A stretch of DNA of 64,000 nucleotides, from NCBI GenBank assembly GCA_013339765.2, contig JABSTR010001702.1:1-64000 (forward strand), in the 5' to 3' direction. The first letter of the stretch is position 1. Every line of letters begins with the position of its first letter. Shown in pieces: positions 25,010-35,631 of this stretch. Position numbers and translations under genes: made by a program. The stretch is from Haemaphysalis longicornis. Taxonomy: Eukaryota > Arthropoda > Arachnida > Ixodida > Ixodidae. Under the pieces are notes generated by a model. It had not been told where the DNA came from. It saw only the letters and a list, made by a program, of their open reading frames with translations, and did no database searches.

Positions 25010-26362
25010 GCTACGACCGCCGACCACGGTAATCCAATTCCTTCACCCAGGATGTCATGGTTGAGAAGTTTTGCAAAACATGTACACTTGTGGACACAGT
25101 TATAGGAGAAAGCGGAGGATATGTTTGACCGGGCTTGTTATAGTTATTGCTTTCCCTTTGAATCGCGTCTATGGTATACGTGCCATGTCCTCTTGGGTAA
25201 GCCTCGAATCAACTTGTGTTTATTTTTTCCTACTAAAACAGTTATTTCCTTTAAGATAATGCGCTGAAGTGAGCTGTGGTTGTCGTGATTTTGTAACCAC
25301 TGCTTTTTGTATTTCTTTTATCAAGGGTCTAAACACTTTTGCTAATACCCACAGCAGACCAGCTAAACATTCCCTCAACGAAAATGAAATTAGAAAGGGC
25401 TTTTTGCACTGCTATGTAAGCAAGCTCCTTACTCTCCCATTTTCAACATCAAAAGCAATGCCTGTGATCCAACGGGAGAAGTCAGGGCTGTCACGGAGAG
25501 AGACAAGAAAACGTAAGGTTGAGATTCATACATGCTGATTACCGTCAAGAGAATGTCGTCACAAAATCATAGCGGGGCGAGCGAGTCGATGCAAAAAAAA
25601 AAAATCTTGGTTCTTACATAATCATATTTCCGGTAATAAAGGCGAACACAAAGCCGCTTTCACAATAAGGGCAAAAATAGGGGTTATGACGCGAGGGCTC
25701 GAGCTATCATGGCATTCCGCATTCGTATGACTTTATCGCAGTTTCCCTTCTTTCCTTAAGTAAGCAATGTATGCCGCATTTCTGGCTGATTCTCATCGTC
25801 ACCGAATATATTTATTTCGAAACACCACCTTGATATACGATGTCCTCGGACTCCACGTGTGCTGTTTTCTGGTTCGTTTTGTCTGTTTTCAGTACTTTGC
25901 CTTTTCTCCAGAAAGCCTTGTGAAACTCTAAGCTCTGAGTTTGGAGTCTAAACTCTAAACTGTAAACTCTGAGGGAATGAAACCGATTTTGAGACTCAAA
26001 CATTTCAGACAAATCATCGCCTGGTTTGCGCGTTATGAAAGCATTAGGGCGTTCTTCGCACTGCGGCAATCGTGTGTCGTAACTTCTCTGAGTCCTCTCG
26101 TCGATCAGGAAGCAGGGGGCATGTTTTATAGCATGCGTTGTCGCACGTTTCATAAGCTCTTATGAAAAAAAAAACAATTCTTTCATTGAGATGAGCGCAA
26201 GGCGCCTATCATTTCCCCTTCTATTTTTCATGCCGATTCTGGTTTAGCTGGAGTGCCGCAATTGGATTTAAACTGATCGGCGTAAAATCTGGTGTACGTG
26301 CGCAGTCCCGCTTGCGATTTTGACATGTGTGCTCCTCATGTATACAGCATCTGTGTCCAGCA
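25010..26362. other. No gene seen
   Basis: AT-rich sequence with frames up to 113 codons on the minus strand (25,812-26,153). A short imperfect internal repeat of 'aactct' occurs at about 25,924-25,972. No domain or element was recognised. Confidence 0.65.
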
Positions 26363-26600
26363 CCCGTCACGGCGGCTCAGTGGCTATGGCGTTGTGCTGC
26401 TGAGCCCAAGGATGTAAATTCGATTCTCGGCCGCGGCGGCCGCTTTTTGATTAATGCTACAAAGCGAAAACGCCCGTGTGTTCGTCATTTAGGCGCACCT
26501 TAAAGATCCCCAGGTGGTCAAAATAAATACGCAGCCCTCCACTACTGCCCCTCTCATCGCCTGTGTAGCGCCGGTGCGTTAAACCACACTATCATCATCA
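26363..26600 (+). repeat. Ruka-like tick SINE (tRNA-derived), plus strand
   Basis: This copy has box A 'ggctcagtggc' at about 26,373, a tRNA-like arm ending in 'tgagccc', and a mutated box B 'attcgattctcgg'. The GC-rich 'ccgcggcggccgc' follows. The body motifs 'cgcccgtgtg', 'caggtggtcaaaat' and 'ccctccactac' come next, then a tail of ATC triplets. The same order is in the SINEs at 20,995 and 46,625. It is the most complete member in the window. Confidence 0.88.
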
Positions 26601-28314
26601 GCTGCATCCGTTATTACTTAGTTTGTGTTCTTAATGCAAACAGGGTGACTAAAACAGTAGGCACAATTGCTCATTCATGTAATTATATCCTAGATATTAG
26701 GCACTTCGCAGAATTTGTAACCAGTTATTCTCTTAACTGTTGTTTTTAATTTTTATCTTAGTTTTCTAACCAGTTCTTTCCGAATAATTATCATTATAGG
26801 TCTCGTGAAATTACTGTGCTTTACGTTATTAAATACTTATATTGGTTCATTCTGGTTTTGACCGTAGAGATCTTTCCAAACATTTTGCCATAAATTCCCG
26901 CTATACATGCTTTCTTTGTCGTTTTCCTTGTGGAAACACAATCGGGTAGCTCTCGTTTTTACATGAACATTTATTCGCACCCTAGCCAATCTTAAAAGCA
27001 GCATTTGTCGTCGCTTTCTGCTTTCTTCTTCAACTTGTGTTGTTGTTGTGTACTGTATTCCGAAAAAAGTGCTGGTACAAAAACACGCAGAACACTCAGA
27101 TGCGGGGGAAATGATTTCCCGCAGGAAACACACTCGAAGAAAAGCCACGAAGAAGAGAAGCCTATCTAGGTGTAGTATACCGCAAAAATAAGAAACAGCC
27201 GGCGTTTGGCGGCTGATACATAGAGTCCTCCCAAATAAAATCAGACCAAGGAGACCTACATCAATCCTATGTCCCGGCACCGTCAAGAGTTCAAGTGGTG
27301 ACGACGCGGGAAAAATCCATTAATACCGATAACTAACGGACGGCTCCCTTTAGAAGTACTACAGCCAAATAAACCTCGGTAATATTAAGAAGAAGGCTAT
27401 GAAAATGTTGCTTGCGGGTGGTGGCAACCGCGTTTTTTGCTATACATCCCAAACAGAGGCAACTCTTCGCAAGACGTCTTTGTAAGCGCAAAAAGAAGCA
27501 GAATAACCCCCTTTCTCTCATTTTCTTGAGAACCTATATGTGCAGTGGGGAGATTGAATAAGACCATCACACACGAAGACGACGCCTGCAGATGAACTGC
27601 ATAGCGCTAAGTAAAATACCTTACCCTAACGACACTCCGGTTCTTTTTGCTGTGTGGACTTTCAAATTCACAGTACCATGCACCTAAATTTTGCATACCC
27701 TTCCGCTAGTACGACGAGCCATGCTGCCTCTACAGTTCACCTCTATTCAAGTGTCCCGAATCAGACACGCCCATGATAATATCCGCTTGCGCATTTGCAT
27801 TTTCTGGGAAGAGAGTACAAGATTTAGAAGAATGTGGTTCGAAAAACCACCAAACAAGGAAACGCTTTACTATCGTTCACCATGTCGTCGTTGTTTTGAA
27901 CCCTGCGCATACGAGGTGATATAGTTTATTCGGTTTATTAAGAACGAAAGCGATGAGGTAACAGGCAATAAATTTCCGCCGCAGGCGCAGATCTTAATGT
28001 AAGCAAGACTGTCGCGCAACGTATTATTTCCTGTTTCCCGGGTAATTGCATACACAAATGACGGTGAGGTGCTAAATCGGCTGATAGTTATTTTTTAGTC
28101 ACATATTTATGTGACCTTAGTGGCATTCAACTTCTTAGAGCTCACCGCGTCTCGGTAAGATAAAGACAAAATTAAGAAAGCGTCAAACCCCTTTTCAGGT
28201 GCGAGAGCAGTAGTTGGGCGACTATGCTTTCGCATTAGCGCCAAACTTCAAAGCATGTATTTATATACGAGTCAGCATCCTTTCTCTTTCGCGTCTATTT
28301 ATTCTTCCCATTTT
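26601..28314. other. No gene seen
   Basis: AT-rich DNA. The longest frame is 149 codons on the minus strand (26,837-27,286), with no recognisable domain. No RNA gene or repeat was recognised. Confidence 0.65.
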
Positions 28315-28622
28315 TATTAAAGGGAAGGTTTCTATGTCTTACTGATGGCGAACATGGCGTCCCCAAACGCACTGCAGGAAAGCCAACATAAAACAATGGG
28401 TTTCACAAAACGAGGATGATGATAAGCGAAGGCACATCAAGCGCCTCAGGCAAAAAACGCTTCCCGTGATCTGAATTGAACCCAAAGCCCTCGCTTTATG
28501 AAGCCGAGATAAATATGATTACGCAATTCCGAACCAGTCGGAGCAGCTTAACTTTAAGGCGCAGCATTCTTTTCTTTGTTCCACTGATGGCGACCACCCC
28601 GTTGCCAAAACTCGCTGAACCC
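28315..28622. repeat. Imperfect ~70-bp direct repeats flanking a SINE-like unit
   Basis: About 28,315-28,375 and 28,548-28,622 resemble each other in the same orientation. Both have 'ttaaagg' or 'ttaaggc', then 'actgatggcga', then 'ccaaa' and 'ctg'. They bracket the inverted family II SINE-like unit at 28,385-28,560. They are too long and diverged for an ordinary target duplication and may be a local tandem repeat. Confidence 0.45.
28385..28560 (-). repeat. tRNA-related SINE-like repeat, family II, minus strand
   Basis: Its reverse complement follows the copy B member (55,070-55,215) step by step: 'ggcttcat', 'gcgaggg', a box-B-like 'ggttcaattc', 'gggaagc', 'caggcgctt', 'tcatcatc' and 'aacccattg'. 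This is a third copy outside the segmental duplication, which shows that the unit is a dispersed repeat and not just part of the duplicated segment. Confidence 0.55.
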
Positions 28623-29370
28623 CTACAACCCCAATGACACCAAACAAATCCCTCGATATTCATTCGTGGTTCCATGAAAAACTGAGCGCTGCAACAATAG
28701 TTCTCGTTAGACGAAGGGGCATAAGTTTTTTTTACTACCAAACCTTTGCTAAAACCCCCTCCTAGGTCTATAACCTAGCTTAAAATTGCGTAACCATATC
28801 GCCGAGTCCTACGGCATTCTAAGCAACGCGAAATGCTACGTCCAGCTGCGGCTAACGGTTCACAACTTTAGGTACAAAGCCTACGATTGGGCTTAACGCA
28901 AGGCTCCACATCCCCACTTACGCACAACTCGCACGCCATTTCATGGCCAGCGTCCCCAGCTCACAGGTTTCAGTAGATACCACTTGATGGAGTTGGTAAC
29001 GCACGCCGGTGCATACCCCCGTTCTGATTTCCAAGCAAAGCGGAGATTAAGCAAGATCAAATACTGAAAAAGGGAATGTGGTTTTGGCTATGGGTGTTTC
29101 TATCATATTCGTAAGCCCTCGGTTTGCTTCACGTCTTGCCCAAATTTCCAATGGTCATTTCAAATTCTCTAATTTTGAGGTACTTGCAGCACCGCCCCTG
29201 TGCGGGGCATATGTGGGTTACTACGGAGGAAGTGGTATTGTCTACCTACACAGCTATCCAATTATTTCGCATTAAAATATTATATATAAAAATTCGGAAG
29301 GTCGTAATACCATCTTTAAGGCTGGGTTCAGGTAAAGAACACCCAACTCTAAAAAGCTAACAAAGTTGAG
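28623..29370. other. No gene seen
   Basis: Only short frames, and no element was recognised. Confidence 0.6.
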
Positions 29371-29424
29371 GGACAAACAGAATAACATTAAAACTTCGGA
29401 CAAACAGAATAACCTTAAAACTTC
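29371..29424 (+). repeat. 27-bp tandem repeat, two copies
   Basis: Units 29,371-29,397 and 29,398-29,424 begin 'ggacaaacagaataac' and differ by one base. Confidence 0.95.
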
Positions 29425-29780
29425 GCCTGGAAAACAAAGAACCCTGTAATTAGGAAGCACGTATCGGCAGCTACAGACTGACACCAAAAAAAAACTAATG
29501 GAGAAATTAGACCACCTCGCAAGATTTGTTTCAGATTTAAACTGGACGAAGGAGTGGCCTTAAGTTATTACTGCATAGAAAGTAATTTAGAAATAAAAAA
29601 TAAGCAAAACCCATAAGCAAGCGTAATGACTTTCCTGCAAGCTTTTTCGTAAGACATGGCGCTTTTATGATAAAACGGTTTCTGCTAAATGGTGAATGAG
29701 CTATTTTGGCCTAAAGTGGGGACAGCCGCTCAAAGTAAAACGAAAAACATAATGTATAAGTATTGAACGGTACCCATGGG

Positions 29781-29836
29781 AGAAAGCTACAATAAGAACT
29801 AGTCTGGAGATAAAGCTACAATAAGAACTACTCTGG
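29781..29836 (+). repeat. ~28-bp tandem repeat, two copies
   Basis: Units near 29,781-29,807 and 29,808-29,836 share 'aagctacaataagaacta' and 'tctgg'. Confidence 0.9.
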
Positions 29837-30595
29837 CGATAGAGCACAACGAGTCTCTACGTTAAAACCGACGGCTAATATAACGCCACCTCGAGACTTT
29901 CTATGTAACGTTCCCGAGGTGATAGAATTGTGTACGCATTTGAACGGGAAACTCCAAAATGGTTGGAACGAGATGGTGTTTCACCACCAGAACACAGACT
30001 TCTGCATTTTTTAAGCGCCAACCTTTTTGATAAGAGAGCTATCTAAAACCGCATCGGCGGCTTTAGGATGGAGTTAAAACATTTCGAAGTTGATGGAAGT
30101 GCCCATCCGGTAACACAAAACGCCCAAGACTTGATGGCAGCGTTTTCATATTAAAATTTGCACATGGATTGGGCGCTGTTGGCGTTTAGCCCAAACTGCG
30201 TGAAGGCTGCGCTGGAGTAAAGAAAAATCGTTTCCCAGGCGCTATAGGCCCTACGCGTAATGTCACAATTGGCATCCCAGCGGTGCCCTAGCGTTCAGCC
30301 TTTCCTACCTTGCGGTGCGAAGGAACCCTGGAAATAAGTTAGCCAGCTGGAACGCGGCAAAGTAGCGTTTTTTAAAGACCAATACTGGAATACTTCGGAC
30401 TACTTCTGTAAACTGCAACTCATAGGAGGAAAACCTTAATGCACTTTCAAAGAGGCGCCGCAAGCACTGAAAGTCGAATGGAAAGCCCTCCTTGTGATGC
30501 GATATTAGATGCATCTACGGGGACTTCACCACTAAACGTGAACGCTCCGAAACTATACCGTTCGCTCTATTAAAGGGAAGGGACGCGGCTCTGTT
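29837..30595. other. No gene seen
   Basis: No frame above about 70 codons, and no motif or repeat was recognised. Confidence 0.6.
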
Positions 30596-31130
30596 GGTCC
30601 GTCTAAAGGAAGAATGATAATGAGAAACGTCCCACCAGGCACGAGCAGGCACTTCCGCGCGGCGACGCTGAGTAAATTCGCCGCGCCATCCACAGTGTGC
30701 TCCGTGAGTAGAACCCTCCACCCCCCCCCTAACGCCGCCGCCACCGCCACCGCCGCGTCGGGAGTTGTGTCCCGCACACCACGGAAGTACCGTTGGCTGG
30801 TAGAGGTAGAAAGGTTTGCTTACTCCCGCACTCCGCGAAAGAACCGTTGGCTGGTAGAGGTACAAAGCTTTCCTTACTCCCGCACTCCGCGAAAGAGCCG
30901 TTGGCTGGTAAAAGCAAAGCTTTCTACCTCTACCAGCCAACGGTTCTTTCGCGGCGTGCGGAATAATAAACTCTCAACGTGGCGGAGGCGGCCGCGGGAG
31001 GGGGTGGGCGGAGGGTTTCACTCACGGAACACACTGTAGATGGCGCGGTGAATTTACCGGACGTTCCCCGCGCGGAGGTGCCTGCTCGCCGGCGGGTGCG
31101 TCGGCGGTACAGCATAGTCATCTGCTTTAG
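30596..31130. mobile_element. Palindromic foldback/MITE-like element
   Basis: The left arm (about 30,596-30,825) is an imperfect inverted copy of the right arm (about 30,916-31,130). Matching blocks include 'gagcaggcac' with its complement near 31,078, 'cgccgcgccat' with its complement near 31,041, and the C-rich run at 30,720 with the G-rich run at 31,000. Toward the centre lie tandem 54-bp units, nearly three on the left and one inverted on the right. The element is much more GC-rich than its flanks. No transposase frame or clear target duplication was found. Long inverted repeats with internal tandem units resemble Foldback-type DNA elements. The family is not known to me. Confidence 0.7.
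30771..30920 (+). repeat. 54-bp minisatellite inside the foldback element
   Basis: 'cccgca' units start at 30,771, 30,825 and 30,879, an exact period of 54, with 'ccgttggctggta' in each. An inverted partial unit follows at about 30,916-30,962. Because 54 is a multiple of three, several frames stay open through the array, giving 18-residue repeats. That does not by itself make it coding. Confidence 0.95.
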
Positions 31131-31559
31131 CGACGGTTGCTTTGGGTCTGTTTTGGAGCAGCTTCGCGTCTATTGCGACCTTCCTTCGGACGGCTTGATT
31201 AACATGTTCGACAGCACCTCCTGGGTAACCCAGCTCGACGGAAGTAATCGGTCGTACGGCAAAGATACGTTAAGGATTGGTTTGCAGGGCGGGAAAACAA
31301 AATGTAGAGACCACATGCAGACATCTGGACGCTAGAAAAACGCTACCTTTTGCGCACTGCTTGCCACGCTTGGGACTCTGTTTTATAAATTGGTGAATGC
31401 CAATTAGGTTGTGTTTCAAGAGGCAAAAGGCGACGAAAGTAACTGGTTCTGATAAATAGCGATAATAAAAGGCCCCTAAGCTTTCTCGAAATTCTCAAAA
31501 TTACTAAAGTAGTTTTTTAATCAGCATAAATAGGAATCACTAAGCTCACATGCTGAATT
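31131..31559. other. No gene seen
   Basis: No recognised motif. The 118-codon frame 30,979-31,335 is mostly the right arm of the foldback element. Confidence 0.55.
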
Positions 31560-31800
31560 GTTTCAGTGTCTGCGCTTGTGTCGCGCGGTGGTGTAACCCC
31601 GAGCTAGCACATCACGATGGCTAGGTTCCGCTGTCTCACCCTTCGAAAGACGATCCTCGCCGTTTTTTTTCGGCCGACGCACGGCCGAGCTACAGCGGCG
31701 GCGTCCGCTGCTCTAGCCCGGCCGTGGCAGACGCTGCTGCGTTCGGGACGCTGCCCCCGCGAATTCCCGGTAACGGCTGGCACAATATCTGGTGTCACTC
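31560..31800 (+). mobile_element. GC-rich LTR-like fragment, low confidence
   Basis: A GC-rich block ends in 'ggctggcaca' followed four bases later by 'tggtgtcactc'. That order resembles an LTR end and a tRNA primer-binding site of a BEL/Pao-type element. No gag or pol follows and no second LTR was seen. The assignment is a guess from shape. Confidence 0.25.
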
Positions 31801-33954
31801 TTTGTAGAGCCGCCTGTGTGAAATCAAGTGAAGCCGCATGGGCAATATTTGTGGGTGCCGTTTAAAGCTTTTCTTTACGATCACCTTCACAGTGTGGATT
31901 GGAGCCATTTTCTATGTAACGGGAAGTTGCGTATTCGACGTGAACGAGATTGCGTGGAAATTTAAATGACTCGTTATTTATCCTCCAGCATCATAGATGA
32001 AGTGCAACACATTAACAGAACGGTAAAACAATGTAAAAAAATTTGATACACCTTTGTGGATAGTATATAAGGGACGTAAATGACCAAACACGCAGTCAGT
32101 AGAAAACAAAACATGGCTTTAGTTGTTTACAAACGATGGTATTACGTGGGATGTTTCGGGGAGGTTATAATTGAAGAGCTCCTGAACCCAGCAACGACGC
32201 CGCAAATAGTCATCTGGCTATCCATTGAAATACCCTCTGTAAACATATTACAGTCCTGTGATAAGGAAGACCGTTATTGAGAGCTCTATTATATAGTCAA
32301 GAAGCACGGTTAGGGGAAAAGAATATAAATCAATAACTTCTATCGGTACTCTTTATTTAAAGCACCGGGCCCTATTCATTTGTGACTTCGTTAGATATAT
32401 AAAGCATGGGTATATATATCAAGTCCTGTGTAGAAGTGCTGGGCTTTTGGCATGGCTAAAAAGAACTGTTACGAATGCCGGAGCATTGAATTTCTTTTTA
32501 AAGAATGACTTATAAACATACAGAATTCTAGGCCGTACACAAGCTTCGTCGGGGGTTTTAGATTCATACAAAATGGGTGATCATTGCTCCGAGCCGATAT
32601 CCAGCTAACACCAATTATATTAACCCAGATTGATGAGAGGAGAGCAAAAGGGATTATTTTTTATGGCATATAAAATATCACGTTCTTTGTCAAGAAAAGA
32701 GTCTTTTGTAAACCCAGCAGCATGACTCGGTTTGTTCCGAGAAAGCTTGGTTGTTCATAGCATGCGCACGCACGTATCGCGGTCTCCCCAGGGAATCGCA
32801 ATGCTGTCCGTGACCGGAAATTGAATGAAGTGGCGGTCGCAAAGGAGCGTTGGAAAGCAACGGATCCCTGCGGCAAAAGTGAAACCGCGAATGTATGCCG
32901 CCGGGTTTTTCAAGCACGGCAGCGATATTACCTTGACAGCATCAGCAAACGAGCTTCGTGGGAAGCTTCCAAAAAAATTTCCCCTCTGATGGTCATCATG
33001 GTTGCGGACATAGTGTAAATACAAAGAAACAGAATTATTTTATTTGATAGAAGCAGAACGGGAAAATTTATTCACAAGGATCTTGCAATAATACAGCTTT
33101 TAAAATGCCGGCACCTTATTTAAGCGGGACAAAAAAATTTTAAAACTTATCATTATCATAACTTATCATTCTCATTATCTCTATCAGATAGTGCTGCAAT
33201 AGCTACTTCGATAACTTACCCTGCTTTTACCTTCACTGCAGCATAAGTAAGCCTAAATGGCGCTACGTTTTATCAAAGCCTGTACTATTATGAGATGTTT
33301 GAGGTCCAGATGCGCGGATATGGTTACCGCCGATATTCCTAGAAAAATATTGAGATAGAAACGTCCTTTTGGGAAACGTAGATTGGGAATCCGCACGTAT
33401 CATATAAAAAAAACTGAAAGGTGTAAGAAAATGTCACTTTTGTATTAACACTTCTAGTGTTGCCAGCACTGAATATTGACTTTTTTTTCGCAATGTACAT
33501 TGCAATAGACATGGAAGTTCTGATGGGTAAGAGCTACGAATTGAGTACATACGCAAAGCATTCTATATAATCGTTTCAAATTACATATTACATACAATAA
33601 ACAAACTTTCATCAAGACGCCATTCGGCTTTTTGCTAGTACATTGCAAAATTTTTGTTTACAAGCACTAGGTGTGTGAACAACAAGAAACCTTTGTGGCA
33701 TCTCAAGCCTGTGCCCGTACTCTGATGCATAGCAGAGTGTTACACGCACAGAGTAACGCATAACCACTGTGCGCAGTAAATGTTTTGGACAGCGCTCTAT
33801 AACCAAAAATATATGCTGTGTTTGATGCAACACGTTGACGGCGTCAAGGAACAATCGGTAGCATTCCATTCTGTGTCGGTGACTCTAAACCCATACGTTT
33901 CCAGCGTGATGCCGCTTGCAAAAAGACCTATATTTGCTATTGCCAATTTGATAT
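31801..33954. other. No gene recognised; borders the gypsy insertion
   Basis: AT-rich sequence with frames below 90 codons. I tried the minus strand of 33,000-33,954 as a possible continuation of the LINE cut by the gypsy element and could not recognise reverse transcriptase motifs. Short 'cttatcatt' repeats lie at about 33,140-33,170. Confidence 0.6.
33951..33954 (+). other. Target-site duplication of gypsy element, left (ATAT)
   Basis: ATAT directly precedes the 5' LTR and is repeated directly after the 3' LTR at 39,580-39,583. A 4-bp duplication fits a Ty3/gypsy integrase. Confidence 0.85.
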
Positions 33955-34179
33955 TGCCGCGAAGAAAGCTTTCCCACAATGGGCCTCTACGTCACTGGGA
34001 GCACGCTCTCGTGGCGCTGTTCCACGAATCCACGTGGAATGCGCGCTCGTGTGGCGGGGCTAGTTTTGGAGGAGACGCTCGTGGGGAGACGTTCGAAACG
34101 GTCAGTGTTTTACGTTTTGGGCACAAGTTCGCCTCAATAAACTAATTGTAATCCACCCGTGCAACGTCTTGTCGCTACA
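33955..34179 (+). repeat. 5' LTR of gypsy element
   Basis: 225 bp, from TGCCGC to GCTACA. It contains AATAAA near 34,136, about 40 bases before its end, which serves as polyadenylation signal. The 3' LTR matches it over its whole length with about eight differences. Confidence 0.95.
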
Positions 34180-34183
34180 AAAC

Positions 34184-34201
34184 TGGTGGAGGTGCGGGGT
34201 A
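34184..34201 (+). other. Probable primer-binding site
   Basis: 'tggtggaggtgcgggg' starts four bases after the 5' LTR. A TGG start is what a tRNA 3' CCA end would pair with. I could not name the tRNA. Confidence 0.6.
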
Positions 34202-34327
34202 CGATCAATTGCGCTCTACATCCACCCCCCCTGTGTAGGCCCGGCAACAAGCTCAGCCACGGAGTTGACACCCGTCCACGAACGAACCAGCCGGCGACTG
34301 CGAGGGTTACCGGTAGAATTCCAGCCT

Positions 34328-35296
34328 ATGACCAGCAAACTAACAAGGATTGCCACGCGGGACGCCAGCACTGTGACCTCCGGTACCGGTACGGCACCTT
34401 CCTACTTCGTGGTACACCAGCCCCGCACACCAAAAGTTTTCTATGGGGACTCTTTCGAGGACGGAGAAGATTGGCTCGACCAATCTGAACGCGTTGCGAA
34501 CTTTAATGGATGGAACGAGCAACACAAGCTGCACAACATGTACTATGCCTTAGAAGAGTCAGCTCGCACGTGGTTTGAAAACCACGAGGCCACGTTGACG
34601 CCGTGGAACGAGTTTCGCCGCCGGTTTTTGGCCACGTACGCCTGCACGGATCGTCGGGAAAAAGCTGAGTCGGCGCTTCAAGCTAGAAACCAACGGCCAA
34701 ATGAAAGCGTCACCATGTACGTAGAAGACATGGCTCGCCTCTTCCGGCGCGCAGACCCGGCTATGTCTGAGGGAAAGAAGTTGAGACACCTTATGCGAGG
34801 TGTAAAGCAGGATGTATTTGTTGGGTTGGTGCGCAATCCTCCGCAGTCTGTCAGCGCATTTCTGTCTGAGGCCACAGCAATTGAAAGGGCACTACTCCAA
34901 AGAGCGAGGCAGTACAGCCGGGACATCACTTTTATGTCGAGCGACGCCCCTTCAGTGGAGCAAGGAAACGGCGGCCTCCTGGAGTTGGTCAGGTCGATCG
35001 TCCGAGAGGAACTCCAAAAGCTGTACGGTGTCCAGCAGCTTCAAGCCTCCATGCCCCTCGCGGAGGCTATACGCCACGAAGTCAGGCAAGCTGTTGGAGC
35101 GCCCGAGACGTATGAAGCACCACAAAGGCAGTATGGTGTGCTGCAGGAGCCGTACGGGGCCCCGCAACAACAGACCCAGGTTGCCTCATATGCGGCAGCC
35201 CTGAGGGAGTCGGATCGCTACGTTGCCCTAACACTTGAACACTTGCCGCCACAACACCGCAAACGACATTTGGCCTCCGACCCCGCGCCATGCTGA
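34328..35296 (+). pseudogene. gag: gag, capsid part, gypsy element
   Basis: Gag forms the virus-like particle in the cytoplasm. The frame is open from the LTR edge, but the ATG at 34,328 (start MTSKLTR) is the likely start. A retrotransposon gag (capsid) domain runs from about residue 35 to 200, with the typical 'FLATYAC' and 'MYVEDMARLF' helices. In this frame it ends at the TGA at 35,294-35,296. The zinc-knuckle part continues in another frame, and that frame is blocked upstream by a stop at 35,236-35,238. The reading frame was therefore broken near 35,235-35,250. The C-terminus is rich in Q and repeats 'YGxxQ'-like units (about 35,120-35,180). Confidence 0.93.
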
Positions 35297-35631
35297 CTGT
35301 TGATGAGGCACGGCGGCCTCGCAAGAGCGACGAGTGGCGCACGCCGGATCAGCGACCTCTATGTTTCCATTGCGGCGAGGCAAGCCACATATACAGAGCT
35401 TGTCCCTACCGACGACTTGGTCTTCGTGGATTTCCTCCACACGCCCCACGCCCGAGGTACGGTGAGCGCCCCGCCGAAATCGAAAGCTACCTGGCCGAAC
35501 GTCGAAATGGGTTTCCGCAGCGACGGCGCGACAACCGATCACCGTCACCGATGCGACGCCGCTCTTCGAGTCCAAGCCCGTCACAATCTTCGTGGCGCTG
35601 TTCTCCGAGCCCTTCCGTCCGGGAAAACTAA
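35239..35631 (+). pseudogene. gag: gag, nucleocapsid part with CCHC zinc knuckle and RS-rich tail
   Basis: This part continues gag in the frame that also carries most of pol. A CX2CX4HX4C zinc knuckle (CFHCGEASHIYRAC) lies at 35,362-35,403; such knuckles bind the element's RNA. After it comes an R-rich region and a tail of SPSP/RRRSS units. The stop is TAA at 35,629-35,631, directly after 'gggaaaac'. The next pol segment reads in the -1 frame, so a -1 frameshift at this A-run may have been the normal way to make Gag-Pol. That is inference. Confidence 0.88.

Noticed and set aside
30515..31039. 141-codon ORFs on both strands with 18-residue repeats, possible repeat protein
   Set aside because: They follow from a 54-bp unit (a multiple of three) without stops inside a palindromic element. 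Frames are open on both strands and have no start context or family.
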